A DNA stretch of 64,000 nucleotides from Xanthomonas sacchari. GTDB lineage: Bacteria; Pseudomonadota; Gammaproteobacteria; Xanthomonadales; Xanthomonadaceae. Below the pieces are notes generated by a model. The model searched no databases. It was given only the letters and a program-made list of their open reading frames with translations, and had not been told where the DNA came from. This document shows positions 31,901 to 41,093 of this stretch, one piece after another. The position numbers and the translations under genes are program-made. The DNA is taken from the NCBI RefSeq assembly GCF_024266585.1, contig NZ_CP100647.1, positions 1,035,001 to 1,099,000 on the forward strand, given 5' to 3'. How positions within the stretch are numbered: position 1 is the stretch's first letter; each line of letters opens with the position of its first letter.

Positions 31901-32087
31901 GCCGTACTACCAGATCGATCTGAACGCGGCGTACAACATCACCCCGGCGCTGAGCCTCACCGCGTCGGTGCTGAACCTGACCAAGCAGGAGTCGCGCCAG
32001 CACCTGGGCGACGACACCCGGGCGCGCTTCTACACCGGCGGCTACGCCGGGCGGCTGGCGTACCTGGGGCTGACCTACAAGTTCTAA
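28986..32087 (+). CDS. TonB-dependent receptor (Xanthomonas-Caulobacter type)
   Basis: A 1033-residue outer-membrane receptor. The start at 28986 is chosen because GGGAGAGG lies 9 nt upstream; an in-frame ATG at 28977 touches that site. Signal peptide 1-32 (ASAASTTAFA), TonB-box-like LDAVTVTG near 53-59, plug domain (FPDKNVADALQRVPGVVISR; SVRGLSSELVLTELNG), then the 22-strand barrel ending LAYLGLTYKF with the usual terminal Phe. Flanked by two GH92 genes and a LacI regulator, it most likely imports mannose-containing oligosaccharides. This is the arrangement of xanthomonad carbohydrate-utilisation loci with TonB receptors. Confidence 0.95.
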   Translation: MNCMPFARNRSTLSAGIAIALFASAASTTAFAQQADGTPAPAGQPELQATDLDAVTVTGYRYAIEKSLEQKRNANAVVDVITAEDVGKFPDKNVADALQRVPGVVISRDGGEGKNVSVRGLSSELVLTELNGNYIATAESNGDPTRSFNYTLLPSNLLGSAELYKTPEARIDEGGIGGTVILQTRRPLELESNSGFVSAEGVWSDTSKKTDGQFSGSYSWHDQDNRFGVFVGYTQQKRTARTLNASTESWQWYGRDEGGPAVDVNGNPSDFNANWWGGTGFWDQNGRYYTRFMMPTAVSLDVKQEQRERKGGQLTLQFKPTDDLTLTANYFRFDLSQNSQTNTVKIPEWNIARYYGDGNWRGGRLLDGLQFDPSGTIVTGAAYSLHPGKTYYCSEAQAAAAGLPPGGWGSDDCTVPTPQITGSYNIEKSLSQTMDLGGEWRGEKVDVSFKAGRTWAKGGPELQFSLPIKPRRQNADGSWSNGNFASAWDLTGTPTMTFSPELMQNLRNGILQVDLGSTGSSWTRNTNQQQYAQIDTTWHIDGDFFDSLQFGLKRRDGGIHRSTGNNYWVCPGTDPSDYNNRYWNGRCNALATQFSPELLFPLDNLAGGVRSSAFPAINFPGYIGYLNNTYGAMQTRNEDNFVYNVDEKIYSTYLQLNFHTERLRGNVGVRVARTGQHADSTDKVTAYNDYFFDGADGNPLACQQGAAMPAGAPADTYCGTEGYWRLSDTQQRSESFVVSALDRNYTDVLPSFNLAYDLTENLLLRAAASKVIARPSYNAIAAPGSLEYYSPEYVADRRLTGGASEQGWYGSGSNKKLEPYKANQFDLGLEWYFQPGSVAGVGLFRKNVENFSVDVISDVNMVINGQAVTVQNYSTKAGGQDAVSQGVELYAQHTLPSGLGVQFNYTYNDASKAAVRLEDGTEVGKTAMPGSARNQTNLTVFYETDRLLLRASYNRRGELVQGLVNGLNVYEEPYYQIDLNAAYNITPALSLTASVLNLTKQESRQHLGDDTRARFYTGGYAGRLAYLGLTYKF

Positions 32088-32224
32088 GCTGCAGCGTGTC
32101 GTGCCCATGCCTGCCGCGCGGCGGACGGCATGGGCACGACGGTCCGGCGACGGCCGGGCTACCGTTTTCGCCGTCCACGACCGCGCCGTCGCGCCTGTCG
32201 CGGTCGTTCACCACAGGACCCATC

Positions 32225-34669
32225 ATGACGTCTTCCCCGCTGCCTTCCCTGCTGCGCACGCTCGCCTTGTCCCTGCTGTTGACCACACCGGCGCTGGCCG
32301 CCGCGCCGCGGCTCAGCGCCGAGGTCAACACCTTCATCGGCAGCAAGGACGACGGCAACACCTTCCCCGGCGCGTCCGCACCGTTCGGGATGATCCAGGT
32401 CAGCCCGATCGGCGCGCACTACGCCGGCTGGCGCTACGACGATCCGCAGATCCGCGGCTTCGGCCATTCCTTCCTGTCCGGCGCCGGTTGCTGGGAACAG
32501 GGTGGGCAGGTCTCGGTGCTGCCGGTGACCGGGCGCATCGGTCCCGGCGGCGAGTTCGATACGGGCGATCCGAAGTCCTTCGACCACACCCGCTACGGTG
32601 CGCGCTACCAGCACGACGGCGAGCGCGGCCAGGCCGGCTACTACAAGGTGCGGCTGACCGATTACGGCGGCATCGACGCCGAGGCCACCGCGCTGACCCG
32701 CGCCGCGGCCGAGCGCTATACCTTTTCCACATCGGGCGATGGCCATGTGCTGGTCAACATCGGCCAGGCCAACGCCCGCCACACGGTCACCGGCAGCACC
32801 CTGACCGTCGTGGGCGACCGCGTGGTGGAAGGCAAGCTGGTGACGCAGAGCTTCTGCGGCGGCCACCAGTACACCACCTGGTTCCGCCTGGAGTTCGATC
32901 GCCCGTTCAAGGCCTTCGGCACCTGGGGCGAGGCCGGCGGCGTGCCGGGATCGCGCCATGGCATGGAGGGCGAGGGCAAGCCCAGCGGCGCGTGGCTCAC
33001 CTTCGACCTGGGCAAGGACCGCTCGGTCACCGCCATCTCGGCGATCTCGCACGTGGATGCCGAGGGCGCGCGCAACAATCTGCACAGCGAGGGCATGGCC
33101 AACGGCCGCCTGCTCGGCTTCGATGCCATGCGCGCCCGCGCGCAGCAGGCGTGGGACAAGGAGTTGGCCAGCGTGCGCGTGCACGGCGGCAGTGGCGACG
33201 ACCGCATGGTGTTCTATACCGCGCTGTACCACGCGCTGCTGCAGCCACTCACCGGCAGCGACGCCGACGGCCGCTACCGTGGCTACGACGACGGCATCCA
33301 CCGCGCCGACGGCTGGACCTACCACGAGTATTTCTCGCTGTGGGACACCTACCGCTCGCAGAACCAGTTGCTGGCGCTGCTGCGGCCGCAGCGCGCCGCC
33401 GACATCGCCCGCTCGATCCTGGCGATCAATGCACAAGGCGGCTGGCTGCCGCGCTGGGGCTACGCCAACTTCGAGACCAACGTGATGACCGGCGATCCGG
33501 TCACGCCGTTCCTGGTCGACCTGTGGCGCTTCGGCGCGCTGCAGGGGCGCGAGGCCGAGGCCTACGCCGCGCTGCGCCGCAACGCCTTCGAGATGCCGCC
33601 GTTGAACTCGCGGCATGCCGGGCGTTCCGGTAATGCCAACTACCTGGCGCAGGGCTTCGTGGAGTACGACCGCGCGTTCCCGTCCAAGGGCATGGACGTC
33701 GATCCGCACCATGGCGGCTCGGCGACGCTGGAGTACGCATTGGCCGACTGCGCGCTGTCGGCCATGGCCGGCGCGCTGGGCCATGCCGAGGACGCGGCGG
33801 TGCTGAACCGACGCGGGCGCAACTGGCGTTCGATCTGGGATCCGTCGGTGCGCGATGTGCAGACCGGTTTCACCGGCTTCCCGCGGCCGCGTACCGAGGA
33901 CGGTGCGTGGTACACGCCGCCGGACGGCCGTTACGACCCGCGCTCGCAGCACGGCTTCCACGAAGGCACGGCCTGGCAGTACCAGTGGCTGGCGCAGCAG
34001 GACGTGCCGGGGCTGGTGCAGGCGATGCACGGGCCCGAGCAGACCGCGCGGCGCCTGGACGCGTTCTTCGCCTACGACGCGCTGCTGGCCGATCCGGCCG
34101 GCGCCGCACGCAAGCAATGGGTGGTGGGGCCGTACAGCTACTACAGCCAGTTCCGCTACAACCCCAACAACGAGCCCGACCTGCATGCGCCGTGGATGTA
34201 CACGCTGATCGGCCAGCCGTGGAAGACCAGCACCGTGCTGCATGCGGCGCAGACGCTGTTCACCAATGCGCCGAACGGCGTCACCGGCAACGACGACCTG
34301 GGCACGATGTCGGCGTGGTATCTGTTCAGCGTCATCGGCCTGTATCCGGCGGTGCCGGGCACCGGCCAGTTCCTGCTGCACGCGCCGCGCTTCTCGCGCG
34401 TCGACCTGGACGTGGGGCCCGGCCGCACGCTGCGCATCGACGCGCCGCAGGCCGGCGACGGCACGCTGCGCTACGTCGGTGGCGTGTCGCTGGACGGCCG
34501 CGCGCACGCGCCGGTGTGGCTGGACTGGGCGCAGCTGCGCCAGGGTGGGCGCCTGCGTTTCGACCTGCGCGATGCGCCGCAACCGCAGGGCTGGGGCACG
34601 CAGCCGCAGGACCTGCCGGTGTCGCCGTGCGCGGCGCCGACCACCACTGCCAGCCTGCGCTGGCGCTGA
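32225..34669 (+). CDS. GH92 alpha-1,2-mannosidase
   Basis: An 814-residue exported enzyme with a signal peptide (LALSLLLTTPALAA). It starts with the GH92 N-domain signature EVNTFIGSKDDGNTFPGASA, APFGMIQVSP. Further motifs are YHEYFSLWDTYRSQNQLLAL, NNEPDLHAPWMYTLIGQPWK and GNDDLGTMSAWYLFSVIGLYP, so the catalytic positions are the standard ones. It follows the TonB receptor by 137 bp in the same direction and probably shares its regulation. With the GH92 at 25304 it gives two different mannosidases in one locus, perhaps for different linkages. Confidence 0.95.
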   Translation: MTSSPLPSLLRTLALSLLLTTPALAAAPRLSAEVNTFIGSKDDGNTFPGASAPFGMIQVSPIGAHYAGWRYDDPQIRGFGHSFLSGAGCWEQGGQVSVLPVTGRIGPGGEFDTGDPKSFDHTRYGARYQHDGERGQAGYYKVRLTDYGGIDAEATALTRAAAERYTFSTSGDGHVLVNIGQANARHTVTGSTLTVVGDRVVEGKLVTQSFCGGHQYTTWFRLEFDRPFKAFGTWGEAGGVPGSRHGMEGEGKPSGAWLTFDLGKDRSVTAISAISHVDAEGARNNLHSEGMANGRLLGFDAMRARAQQAWDKELASVRVHGGSGDDRMVFYTALYHALLQPLTGSDADGRYRGYDDGIHRADGWTYHEYFSLWDTYRSQNQLLALLRPQRAADIARSILAINAQGGWLPRWGYANFETNVMTGDPVTPFLVDLWRFGALQGREAEAYAALRRNAFEMPPLNSRHAGRSGNANYLAQGFVEYDRAFPSKGMDVDPHHGGSATLEYALADCALSAMAGALGHAEDAAVLNRRGRNWRSIWDPSVRDVQTGFTGFPRPRTEDGAWYTPPDGRYDPRSQHGFHEGTAWQYQWLAQQDVPGLVQAMHGPEQTARRLDAFFAYDALLADPAGAARKQWVVGPYSYYSQFRYNPNNEPDLHAPWMYTLIGQPWKTSTVLHAAQTLFTNAPNGVTGNDDLGTMSAWYLFSVIGLYPAVPGTGQFLLHAPRFSRVDLDVGPGRTLRIDAPQAGDGTLRYVGGVSLDGRAHAPVWLDWAQLRQGGRLRFDLRDAPQPQGWGTQPQDLPVSPCAAPTTTASLRWR

Positions 34670-34731
34670 CCTCGCACCGTACCGCACCAGGGGCGCGCAG
34701 CCGATGGTTTAGGCTGGGCGCCTCGTCCGAA

Positions 34732-34745
34732 AGGAATCGATCCGA
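34732..34745. promoter_or_regulatory. Weak operator-like site at the LacI gene start
   Basis: AGGAATCGATCCGA keeps the ATCGATCC core of the sites at 25043 and 28814 (10 of 14 positions) and abuts the start codon. It may allow autoregulation, or be chance. Confidence 0.25.
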
Positions 34746-35914
34746 TGCGCCAGAAGCGTCCACCTCGAACCGGATCCGCAGGCGCTGCCAAGGCCGTCAA
34801 GGGCGTGTCGCGCAAGGCGGGGCCGGTCGCGGCGGAGCAGGCCGGCAAGGCCAAGAAGGCCCCACCGGCTGCCGCCGCGCACGACCGCCAGCGCGTGGTG
34901 ACCGTCACCGACATCGCCGAGGCGGTCGGCGTTTCGCGCGCCACCGTCTCGCTGGTGCTGCGCGGCAGCCCGTTGGTACATGCCGACACGCGCGCGCGGG
35001 TGGAGGCGGAACTGAAGCGGCAGCGCTACGTCTACAACCGCGGCGCAGCCAATCTGCGCCGGCGCACCTCGACCTGCGTGGCCCTGGTCATCAACGACCT
35101 GGCCAATCCGTTCTTCGCCGAATTCGCTGCCGGCGTGGACGAGGCGCTGGGCGAGCGAGGCTACGTGACCCTGCTCGGCAGCACCGGCGAATCGCCCGCG
35201 CGGCAGCAAGCGGTGTTGGGCTCGCTGATGGAACACACCCCGGCCGGGGTGATCCTGTCGCCGGCCGAGGGCAGCGACGCGGCCGAATTGCACACGGTGC
35301 TGGACGCCCGCGCGAACGTGCTGCTGTTCAACCGCGAACTCGCCGGTGCCGACGACTGGGGCTTCCTCGGCCTGGACAACCAGCGCGGCGCGCAACTGGC
35401 CACCGAGCACCTGATCGCGCTCGGTCACCGCCGCATCGCCTTCTACGGCGGCCATGCCGATTCCAGTTCCTGCCGGCAGCGTCGTGCCGGCCACGCGCAG
35501 GCGATGCGGCAGGCCGGGCTGCCGATCGACCAGGCCTGGCTGATCGAGTCGGCGCCCAATCGCCTGGAAGCGGCCGCGCGCCACGGCGAACTGTTCGCCC
35601 GCGACGCGCCGCCGACCGCGGCGGTTTGCTACAACGACACCGTCGCGTTGGGCCTGATGCTGGGCCTGCTCGCGCGTGGCATTCGCCCCGGCCAGGACTT
35701 CGCGGTCACCGGTTTCGACGACATCCCCGAGGCCGCGGTGAGCACGCCCGCGCTGACCACGCTCGCCGCGCAGCCGCGCGCGCGTGGCCGTCAGGCGGCG
35801 CAGCTGGTGCTGGAGCGGCTGGACGCGGCCGCTCCACCGCGCAGGACGATCGTGCCGGTGAGTCTGTCGGTGCGCGAGAGCAGCGGAGCGCCGATCGCGC
35901 CCGCGCGCGCCTAG
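34745..35914 (+). CDS. LacI-family transcriptional regulator
   Basis: A 389-residue protein with a 50-residue Lys/Ala-rich N-terminal extension, then the helix-turn-helix and hinge (VTVTDIAEAVGVSRATVSLV, LRGSPLVHADTRARV), and a periplasmic-binding-protein-like sensor domain (VALVINDLANPFFAEFAAGV; FAVTGFDDIPEAAVSTPALT). It is expected to repress the mannoside locus and release on a sugar ligand. The extension before the HTH is unusual in length; a later start is possible but no good ribosome site is visible there, while AAAGGA precedes 34745. Confidence 0.93.
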   Translation: MRQKRPPRTGSAGAAKAVKGVSRKAGPVAAEQAGKAKKAPPAAAAHDRQRVVTVTDIAEAVGVSRATVSLVLRGSPLVHADTRARVEAELKRQRYVYNRGAANLRRRTSTCVALVINDLANPFFAEFAAGVDEALGERGYVTLLGSTGESPARQQAVLGSLMEHTPAGVILSPAEGSDAAELHTVLDARANVLLFNRELAGADDWGFLGLDNQRGAQLATEHLIALGHRRIAFYGGHADSSSCRQRRAGHAQAMRQAGLPIDQAWLIESAPNRLEAAARHGELFARDAPPTAAVCYNDTVALGLMLGLLARGIRPGQDFAVTGFDDIPEAAVSTPALTTLAAQPRARGRQAAQLVLERLDAAAPPRRTIVPVSLSVRESSGAPIAPARA

Positions 35915-36099
35915 CGCTGCGATCGCGGCTGCGGCCGAAACGACGATGCGGGATGGAATGCCCGCGCGCGCAGTGCCATCGCGACGCCCTCTAGACAGGG
36001 ACGGGCAGATAGTGGGTTCCCTCACCACGGCGGCGCGTTCCGTGGGCGCGTGGTGAGCGGGCGATTCGTCCCCTTCTTCCTTTCGTCGAGAGCTGTCTC

Positions 36100-36543
36100 A
36101 TGCATCTGCAGACTGCACCGCGCCGTTCCGTGGTGGCCAACGCCTTCTACGGCCTGCTCAATCCCATTCCGTTCGGCTGCTTCGTGGCTGCACTGATCTT
36201 CGACATCGTCTACGCCCGCAGCGGGGTGATCCTGTGGACCAAGGCGGCGGCCTGGCTGATCGCGATCGGGCTGGTCATCGCCATCGTGCCGCGTCTGATC
36301 AATCTGGTGCAGGTCTGGATCACCGCGCGGCGCTCCGTGCTGCCGGTGGAACGGCTCGACTTCTGGTTGAACCTGCTCGCCATCGTCGCCGCCATCTTCA
36401 ATTCCTTTGTGCACAGCCGCGACGCGTATGCGGTGGTCCCGGCAGGGCTCTGGCTCTCGATCGCCACGGTCACGCTGTTGGCGATCGGGCATGTGCTCAT
36501 CGCCATCCGCACCACGCCACGCGAGGGCTACGCCCATGGCTAA
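36100..36543 (+). CDS. DUF2231-type membrane protein
   Basis: A 147-residue protein with four hydrophobic helices (about 20-38, 48-68, 84-104, 112-132) and LNPIPFGCFVAALIFDI near the start, like the DUF2231 family. Function not established. Its stop overlaps the start of the sugar dehydrogenase by 8 bp; similar membrane proteins often accompany PQQ-type dehydrogenases, so a role in electron transfer or membrane anchoring is plausible. Confidence 0.72.
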   Translation: MHLQTAPRRSVVANAFYGLLNPIPFGCFVAALIFDIVYARSGVILWTKAAAWLIAIGLVIAIVPRLINLVQVWITARRSVLPVERLDFWLNLLAIVAAIFNSFVHSRDAYAVVPAGLWLSIATVTLLAIGHVLIAIRTTPREGYAHG

Positions 36544-37840
36544 GCGCCTTTGCATGTCCGCCTTCGCGCTGAGCTGCGCGGTGGCCCTGGCCGCCTGCAG
36601 CGGCAAGGCCTCGCTCGAGCCAACCCAGCAGGCGGGCAACGCGCCGCCGCTGCCGCAGCCACGCAACTTCCTGCTGCCGCCGATGCAGGTTCCCGAGGGG
36701 GTGGGCTGGAAGGAGGGGCAGGCGCCCACCGTGGCGGCAGGCCTGAAGATCGAGAAGATCGCCGGCGGCCTGAAACATCCGCGCCAGTTGTACGTGCTGC
36801 CCAACGACGACGTGTTGGTGGTGGAGGCCAATTCGCCGGGGATGGAGCCTGTCACCACGCCCAAGCAACTGATCGCGGGGCTGGTCCAGAGCCGCTCCGG
36901 CAAGAGCGCCAAGGGTGGCAACCGCATCACCCTGCTGCGCAGGACCGCGGACGGCAGGTGGGAGCAGCATGCGTTCCTGAAGGGGCTGCACTCGCCGTTC
37001 GGGGTGCAGTTGATCGGCGATGCGCTGTACGTCGCCAACACCGACAACATCATGAAGTTCCCCTATGTCGCGGGCCAGACCGAGATCACCGCGCCCGGCA
37101 CCGTGTTCGCCGATCTGCCCGGCACGATCGAGCACCATTGGACCAAGGCACTGCTGGCCAGCCCCGACGGACGCAAGCTGTACGTCGGCGTGGGCTCCAA
37201 CAGCAACATCGGCGAGAACGGGCTGGACGTGGAGTACCGCCGCGCGGCCGTCCTGGAAGTGGACGTGGCCTCGGCCAGCAGCCGCATCTTCGCCTCGGGC
37301 ATCCGCAATCCGACCGGACTGCAGTGGGAGCCGCGCACCGGCAAACTGTGGGCGATCGCCAACGAGCGCGACGAGATCGGCGCCGACCTGGTGCCCGACT
37401 ACCTGACCTCGGTGCAGGACGGCGGCTTCTACGGCTGGCCGTACAGCTACTACGGACAGAACGTGGATGTGCGGGTCAAGGACCAGCGCCCGGATCTGGT
37501 GGCCAAGGCGATCAAGCCGGACTACGCACTGGGCTCGCATGTGGCCGCGCTCGGTCTGTGGTTCTCCCGCGGCGATACGCTGCCCGCAAAGTACCGCGAG
37601 GGTGCCTTCGTGGCCGAGCACGGCAGCTGGAACCGCTCGCCGCTCAGCGGCTACCAGGTGGTGTACGTGCCGTTCCAGCAGGGCCGGCCGGTCGGCCCGC
37701 CGCAGACCGTGGTCAGCGGCTTCCACTCGCAGGACGAGTCGCAGCTGTTCGGTGCCCCGGTCGGCCTGGCGCAGGACAGGGACGGCGCGCTGCTGATTGC
37801 CGACGACGTCGGCAACAGCGTCTGGCGTGTGCGTTTCTGA
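36536..37840 (+). CDS. PQQ-type sugar (sorbosone/glucose) dehydrogenase lipoprotein
   Basis: A 434-residue protein with a lipoprotein signal (LSCAVALAAC, Cys21) and a six-bladed propeller: GLKHPRQLYVLPNDDVLVVE, GLHSPFGVQLIGDALYVANT, KLYVGVGSNSNIGENG, GIRNPTGLQWEPRTGKLWAI, DGGFYGWPYSYYGQNVD and AEHGSWNRSPLSGYQVV. This is the soluble aldose-sugar/L-sorbosone dehydrogenase family that oxidises sugars in the periplasm. The GSWNRSP motif and the catalytic His region are present. Overlaps the upstream gene, so both form an operon. Confidence 0.9.
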   Translation: MAKRLCMSAFALSCAVALAACSGKASLEPTQQAGNAPPLPQPRNFLLPPMQVPEGVGWKEGQAPTVAAGLKIEKIAGGLKHPRQLYVLPNDDVLVVEANSPGMEPVTTPKQLIAGLVQSRSGKSAKGGNRITLLRRTADGRWEQHAFLKGLHSPFGVQLIGDALYVANTDNIMKFPYVAGQTEITAPGTVFADLPGTIEHHWTKALLASPDGRKLYVGVGSNSNIGENGLDVEYRRAAVLEVDVASASSRIFASGIRNPTGLQWEPRTGKLWAIANERDEIGADLVPDYLTSVQDGGFYGWPYSYYGQNVDVRVKDQRPDLVAKAIKPDYALGSHVAALGLWFSRGDTLPAKYREGAFVAEHGSWNRSPLSGYQVVYVPFQQGRPVGPPQTVVSGFHSQDESQLFGAPVGLAQDRDGALLIADDVGNSVWRVRF

Positions 37841-37853
37841 CCGAGCGCATGAT

Positions 37854-37877
37854 GCCGCCCACCTTGACGTGGGCGGC
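37854..37877. terminator. Hairpin after the sugar dehydrogenase gene
   Basis: GCCGCCCAC and GTGGGCGGC form a 9-bp stem 14 bp past the stop. No T-run, so it may only protect the 3' end. Confidence 0.4.
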
Positions 37878-37949
37878 GCCGTCTGCACGCGATGCCGCCC
37901 TCCGCGCGGGCGCCGGCCTCCGGCCGGGACTGCAGCCCCCGCAGCACTT

Positions 37950-40900
37950 CTAGTTTCCCGACGACGCGCCCCTGCGGCGCGCGCGCCACGTCGCCACGCG
38001 CTCCTGCAGCCCCACCACGCAGACGAAGAACGCCGGTACGAAGAAAATCGCCAGCACGGTGCCGCTGACCATGCCGCCGAACACGCCGGTGCCGATGGCG
38101 TGCTGGGTCTCGGCGCTGGCGCCGCTGGCCAGCATCAGCGGCACCACGCCCAGGGCGAAGGCCAGCGAGGTCATCAGGATCGGGCGCAGGCGCAGGCGCG
38201 CGGCGTTGGTCGCCGCCTCGAGCAGACCCTGCCCATCGCGGTGCAGTTGCCGGGCGAACTCGACGATCAGGATCGCGTTCTTCGCCGACAGGCCGATGAT
38301 GGTGATCAGCCCGACCTTGAAGAACACGTCGTTGGGCAGGTCACGCAACATCACCGCGGCCACCGCGCCGAGCAGACCCAGCGGCACCACCAGCATCACC
38401 GACAGCGGGATCGACCAGCTCTCGTACAGCGCCGCCAGCACCAGGAACACCACCAGCGCCGACAGCAGCATCAGCAGCGGCGCCTGCGCGGCCGACTGCC
38501 GCTCCTGCAGCGATTGCCCGGTCCAGGCCACGGCGAAGCCCGGCGGCAGCTGCGCGGCCAGCCGTTCCATCTCGGCCATGGCCGCGCCGCTGGACACGCC
38601 GGGCGCGGCGCCGCCGGCGATGCGCATGGCCGGGAAGCCCTGGAAGCGCATCAACTGCTGCGGGGTGTCGGTCCAACTGGCGCGCACCACTTCGCGCAGC
38701 GGCACCATGCCGCCGTCGTCGCTGCGCACGCGCAGATCCAGCACGTGGTCCAGTTGCATGCGCGACGCGGCGTCGGCCTGCACGATTACCTGCTGCATGC
38801 GCCCGGCGTTGGGGAAATCGTTGACGTATAGCGAGCCCATCGCCGCCGACAGCGTGTTGCTGACTGCGGCGAACGACAGGCCCATGGCCTCGGCCTGCTG
38901 GCGGTCGATCTCCAGGTGGATGCTCTTGCCCGGTGGCAGGCCGTCGGCATAGACGTCGCTGACCACGTCGCTGCGCGCGGCCAGGTCCAGCAGTTGCGCC
39001 TGCGCCGCCAGCAGCGCGGCCTCGCCGCGGTTGCCGCGGTCCTGCAGGTACAGGGTGAAGCCGGAGGACGTGCCAAGCTCGTCGATGGCCGGCGGCAGCA
39101 GGCTCATCACCGCGCCTTCGGGCAGGGTCGCCATCGCCTGCTGCGCGCGCTCGGCTTCGTCGCGCGCGCTGGCGCCGTCGCGCTGGTCCCAGTCCTTGAG
39201 CATGGTGAAGGCCATGGCCGCGTTGGTGCCCGAGCCGGAGAAGCTGAAACCCAGGATCACCAGGTTGGAGGCCAGCGCCGGGCGGGTGGCGACATGGCGC
39301 TCGAACGCCTCGACCACGTCGAGGGTGCGCTCGCTGGTGGCGCCGGTGGGCAACTGGATCGAGGTCATGAAGTAGCCCTGGTCCTCTTCCGGCAGGAACG
39401 CCGAAGGCAGCACGCGCAGCGCGAAGACCAGCGCCACGCACAGCGCCGCGAACACCGCCATCACCCGCGCACCGCGTCGCACCAGCCAGGTCACGCGCGT
39501 GGCGTATCCACCCGCAAGGCGCTCGAAGCCACGGTTGAACGCGCCGAAGACGCCAGGCTTGGCGTGATGACCAGGCGCGACCGGGCGCAGCAGGGTCGCG
39601 CACAGCGCCGGGGTCAGGGTCAGCGCCAGCAACGCCGAGAACAGGATCGACACCGCCATCGCCAGGGTGAACTGCTGGTAGATCACCCCTACCGAGCCGC
39701 TGGCGAAGGCCATGGGGATGAACACCGCGGTCAGCACCAGGGTGATGCCGACCACCGCGCCGGTGATCTCGCGCATCGCCTTGGTCGTGGCCTGCCGCGG
39801 CGGCAGGCCTTCGCTGGCCATGATCCGTTCGACGTTCTCCACCACCACGATGGCGTCGTCGACGATGATGCCGATCGCCAGCACCATGCCGAACATGGTC
39901 AGCACGTTGATCGAGAAACCGGCCAGCAGCATCACCGCGAAGGTGCCCAGCAGCGCGATCGGCGCGACGATGGCCGGGATCAGCGTGTAGCGCACGTTCT
40001 GCAGGAACAGGTACATCACCAGGAACACCAGCACCATCGCTTCGAGCAGGGTCTTGAGCACCTGCTGGATGGAGAGCTTGACGAACGGCGCGGTATCGAA
40101 CGGGATCGAATAGGCCATCCCGGCCGGCATGCTCGCGGCCAGCTCCGCCATCCGCGCCTGCACCGCCTGCGCGGTGCGCAGCGCATTGGCGCCGGGCGAG
40201 AGCTGGATCGCCGCGCTGGTGGCGGCGGCGCCGTTCTCGCGATTGGAAAAACCATACGACTGCGCGCCCAGTTCCACCCGCGCCACGTCGCCCAGGGTGA
40301 CCCGCGCGCCGCCGCGATCGGCGCGCAGCACGATGGCGGCGAACTGCGCCGGCGTGGTCAGTTGTCCGGCCACGGTCAGCGGCACGCTCAGGCGCTGCCC
40401 GCGCACGGCCGGTTCGTCGCCGAGGCGGCCGGGGGCGATCTGCGCGTTCTGCTGTTCGATCGCCTGCGCCAGCTCGGTCATGGTCAGGCCGTAGGCGACG
40501 AGCTTGTCCGGGTCCACCCATACGCGCATGGCCTGCTCGGCGCCGAACAGCTGCACGCGGCCGACGCCGTCGATGCGCCGCAGCTCCTGCACGATGTTGC
40601 GCGCCAGGTAGTCGTTGAGCGCCACTTCGTCGTAGCGGCCGTCGGGCGAGGTCAGGCCGACCAGCATCAGGAAGCTGGAGGCGGCCGACTCCACCTGCAG
40701 GCCGTTCTGCCGCACCGCCTGCGGCAGCCGCGGCTCTATCGCCTTGAGCCGGTTCTGCACGTCCACCTGCGCCAGCTCCGGGTCGGTGCCGGGCTTGAAG
40801 GTGGCGGTGACCTCCGCGTTGCCCGAACTGTCCACCGAGGACGCGAAGTACAGCAGGTGCTTGACCCCGGACAGTTCGCGCTCGATCAGGCTCACCACCG

Positions 40901-41078
40901 AATCGTTGAGCGTCTGCGGCGTGGCGCCGGGGTAGGCGGCATACAGCGACACCGAAGGCGGCGCCACCGACGGATAGCGCGCCACCGGCAACCGGCCGAT
41001 GGCCAGGCTGCCGAACAGCACGATGAACAGGGCGATCACCCAGGCGAAGACCGGGCGCTCGATGAAGAATTGCGGCAT
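37950..41078 (-). CDS. RND multidrug efflux permease (HAE1/AcrB family)
   Basis: A 1042-residue inner-membrane transporter with 12 expected helices and two large periplasmic loops. It starts MPQFFIERPVFAWVIALFIV, the typical HAE1 beginning, and contains the proton-relay GIIVDDAIVVVENVERIM in TM4 and FKVGLITIIGLSAKNAILIV in TM10-11. It exports drugs together with the adaptor encoded 15 bp upstream. No outer-membrane factor gene is present, so it must use a TolC-like channel encoded elsewhere. A two-component system lies divergent from the pair, as in some Stenotrophomonas pumps of this type. Confidence 0.96.
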   Translation of the reverse strand: MPQFFIERPVFAWVIALFIVLFGSLAIGRLPVARYPSVAPPSVSLYAAYPGATPQTLNDSVVSLIERELSGVKHLLYFASSVDSSGNAEVTATFKPGTDPELAQVDVQNRLKAIEPRLPQAVRQNGLQVESAASSFLMLVGLTSPDGRYDEVALNDYLARNIVQELRRIDGVGRVQLFGAEQAMRVWVDPDKLVAYGLTMTELAQAIEQQNAQIAPGRLGDEPAVRGQRLSVPLTVAGQLTTPAQFAAIVLRADRGGARVTLGDVARVELGAQSYGFSNRENGAAATSAAIQLSPGANALRTAQAVQARMAELAASMPAGMAYSIPFDTAPFVKLSIQQVLKTLLEAMVLVFLVMYLFLQNVRYTLIPAIVAPIALLGTFAVMLLAGFSINVLTMFGMVLAIGIIVDDAIVVVENVERIMASEGLPPRQATTKAMREITGAVVGITLVLTAVFIPMAFASGSVGVIYQQFTLAMAVSILFSALLALTLTPALCATLLRPVAPGHHAKPGVFGAFNRGFERLAGGYATRVTWLVRRGARVMAVFAALCVALVFALRVLPSAFLPEEDQGYFMTSIQLPTGATSERTLDVVEAFERHVATRPALASNLVILGFSFSGSGTNAAMAFTMLKDWDQRDGASARDEAERAQQAMATLPEGAVMSLLPPAIDELGTSSGFTLYLQDRGNRGEAALLAAQAQLLDLAARSDVVSDVYADGLPPGKSIHLEIDRQQAEAMGLSFAAVSNTLSAAMGSLYVNDFPNAGRMQQVIVQADAASRMQLDHVLDLRVRSDDGGMVPLREVVRASWTDTPQQLMRFQGFPAMRIAGGAAPGVSSGAAMAEMERLAAQLPPGFAVAWTGQSLQERQSAAQAPLLMLLSALVVFLVLAALYESWSIPLSVMLVVPLGLLGAVAAVMLRDLPNDVFFKVGLITIIGLSAKNAILIVEFARQLHRDGQGLLEAATNAARLRLRPILMTSLAFALGVVPLMLASGASAETQHAIGTGVFGGMVSGTVLAIFFVPAFFVCVVGLQERVATWRARRRGASSGN

Positions 41079-41093
41079 GGCGGTGTCCCCGGC

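Noticed and set aside
38059..38952. Plus-strand frames across the RND permease and adaptor region (for example one of over 1100 codons from 38916).
   Set aside because: They are antisense to an RND permease and adaptor with complete motifs and have no recognisable domain.
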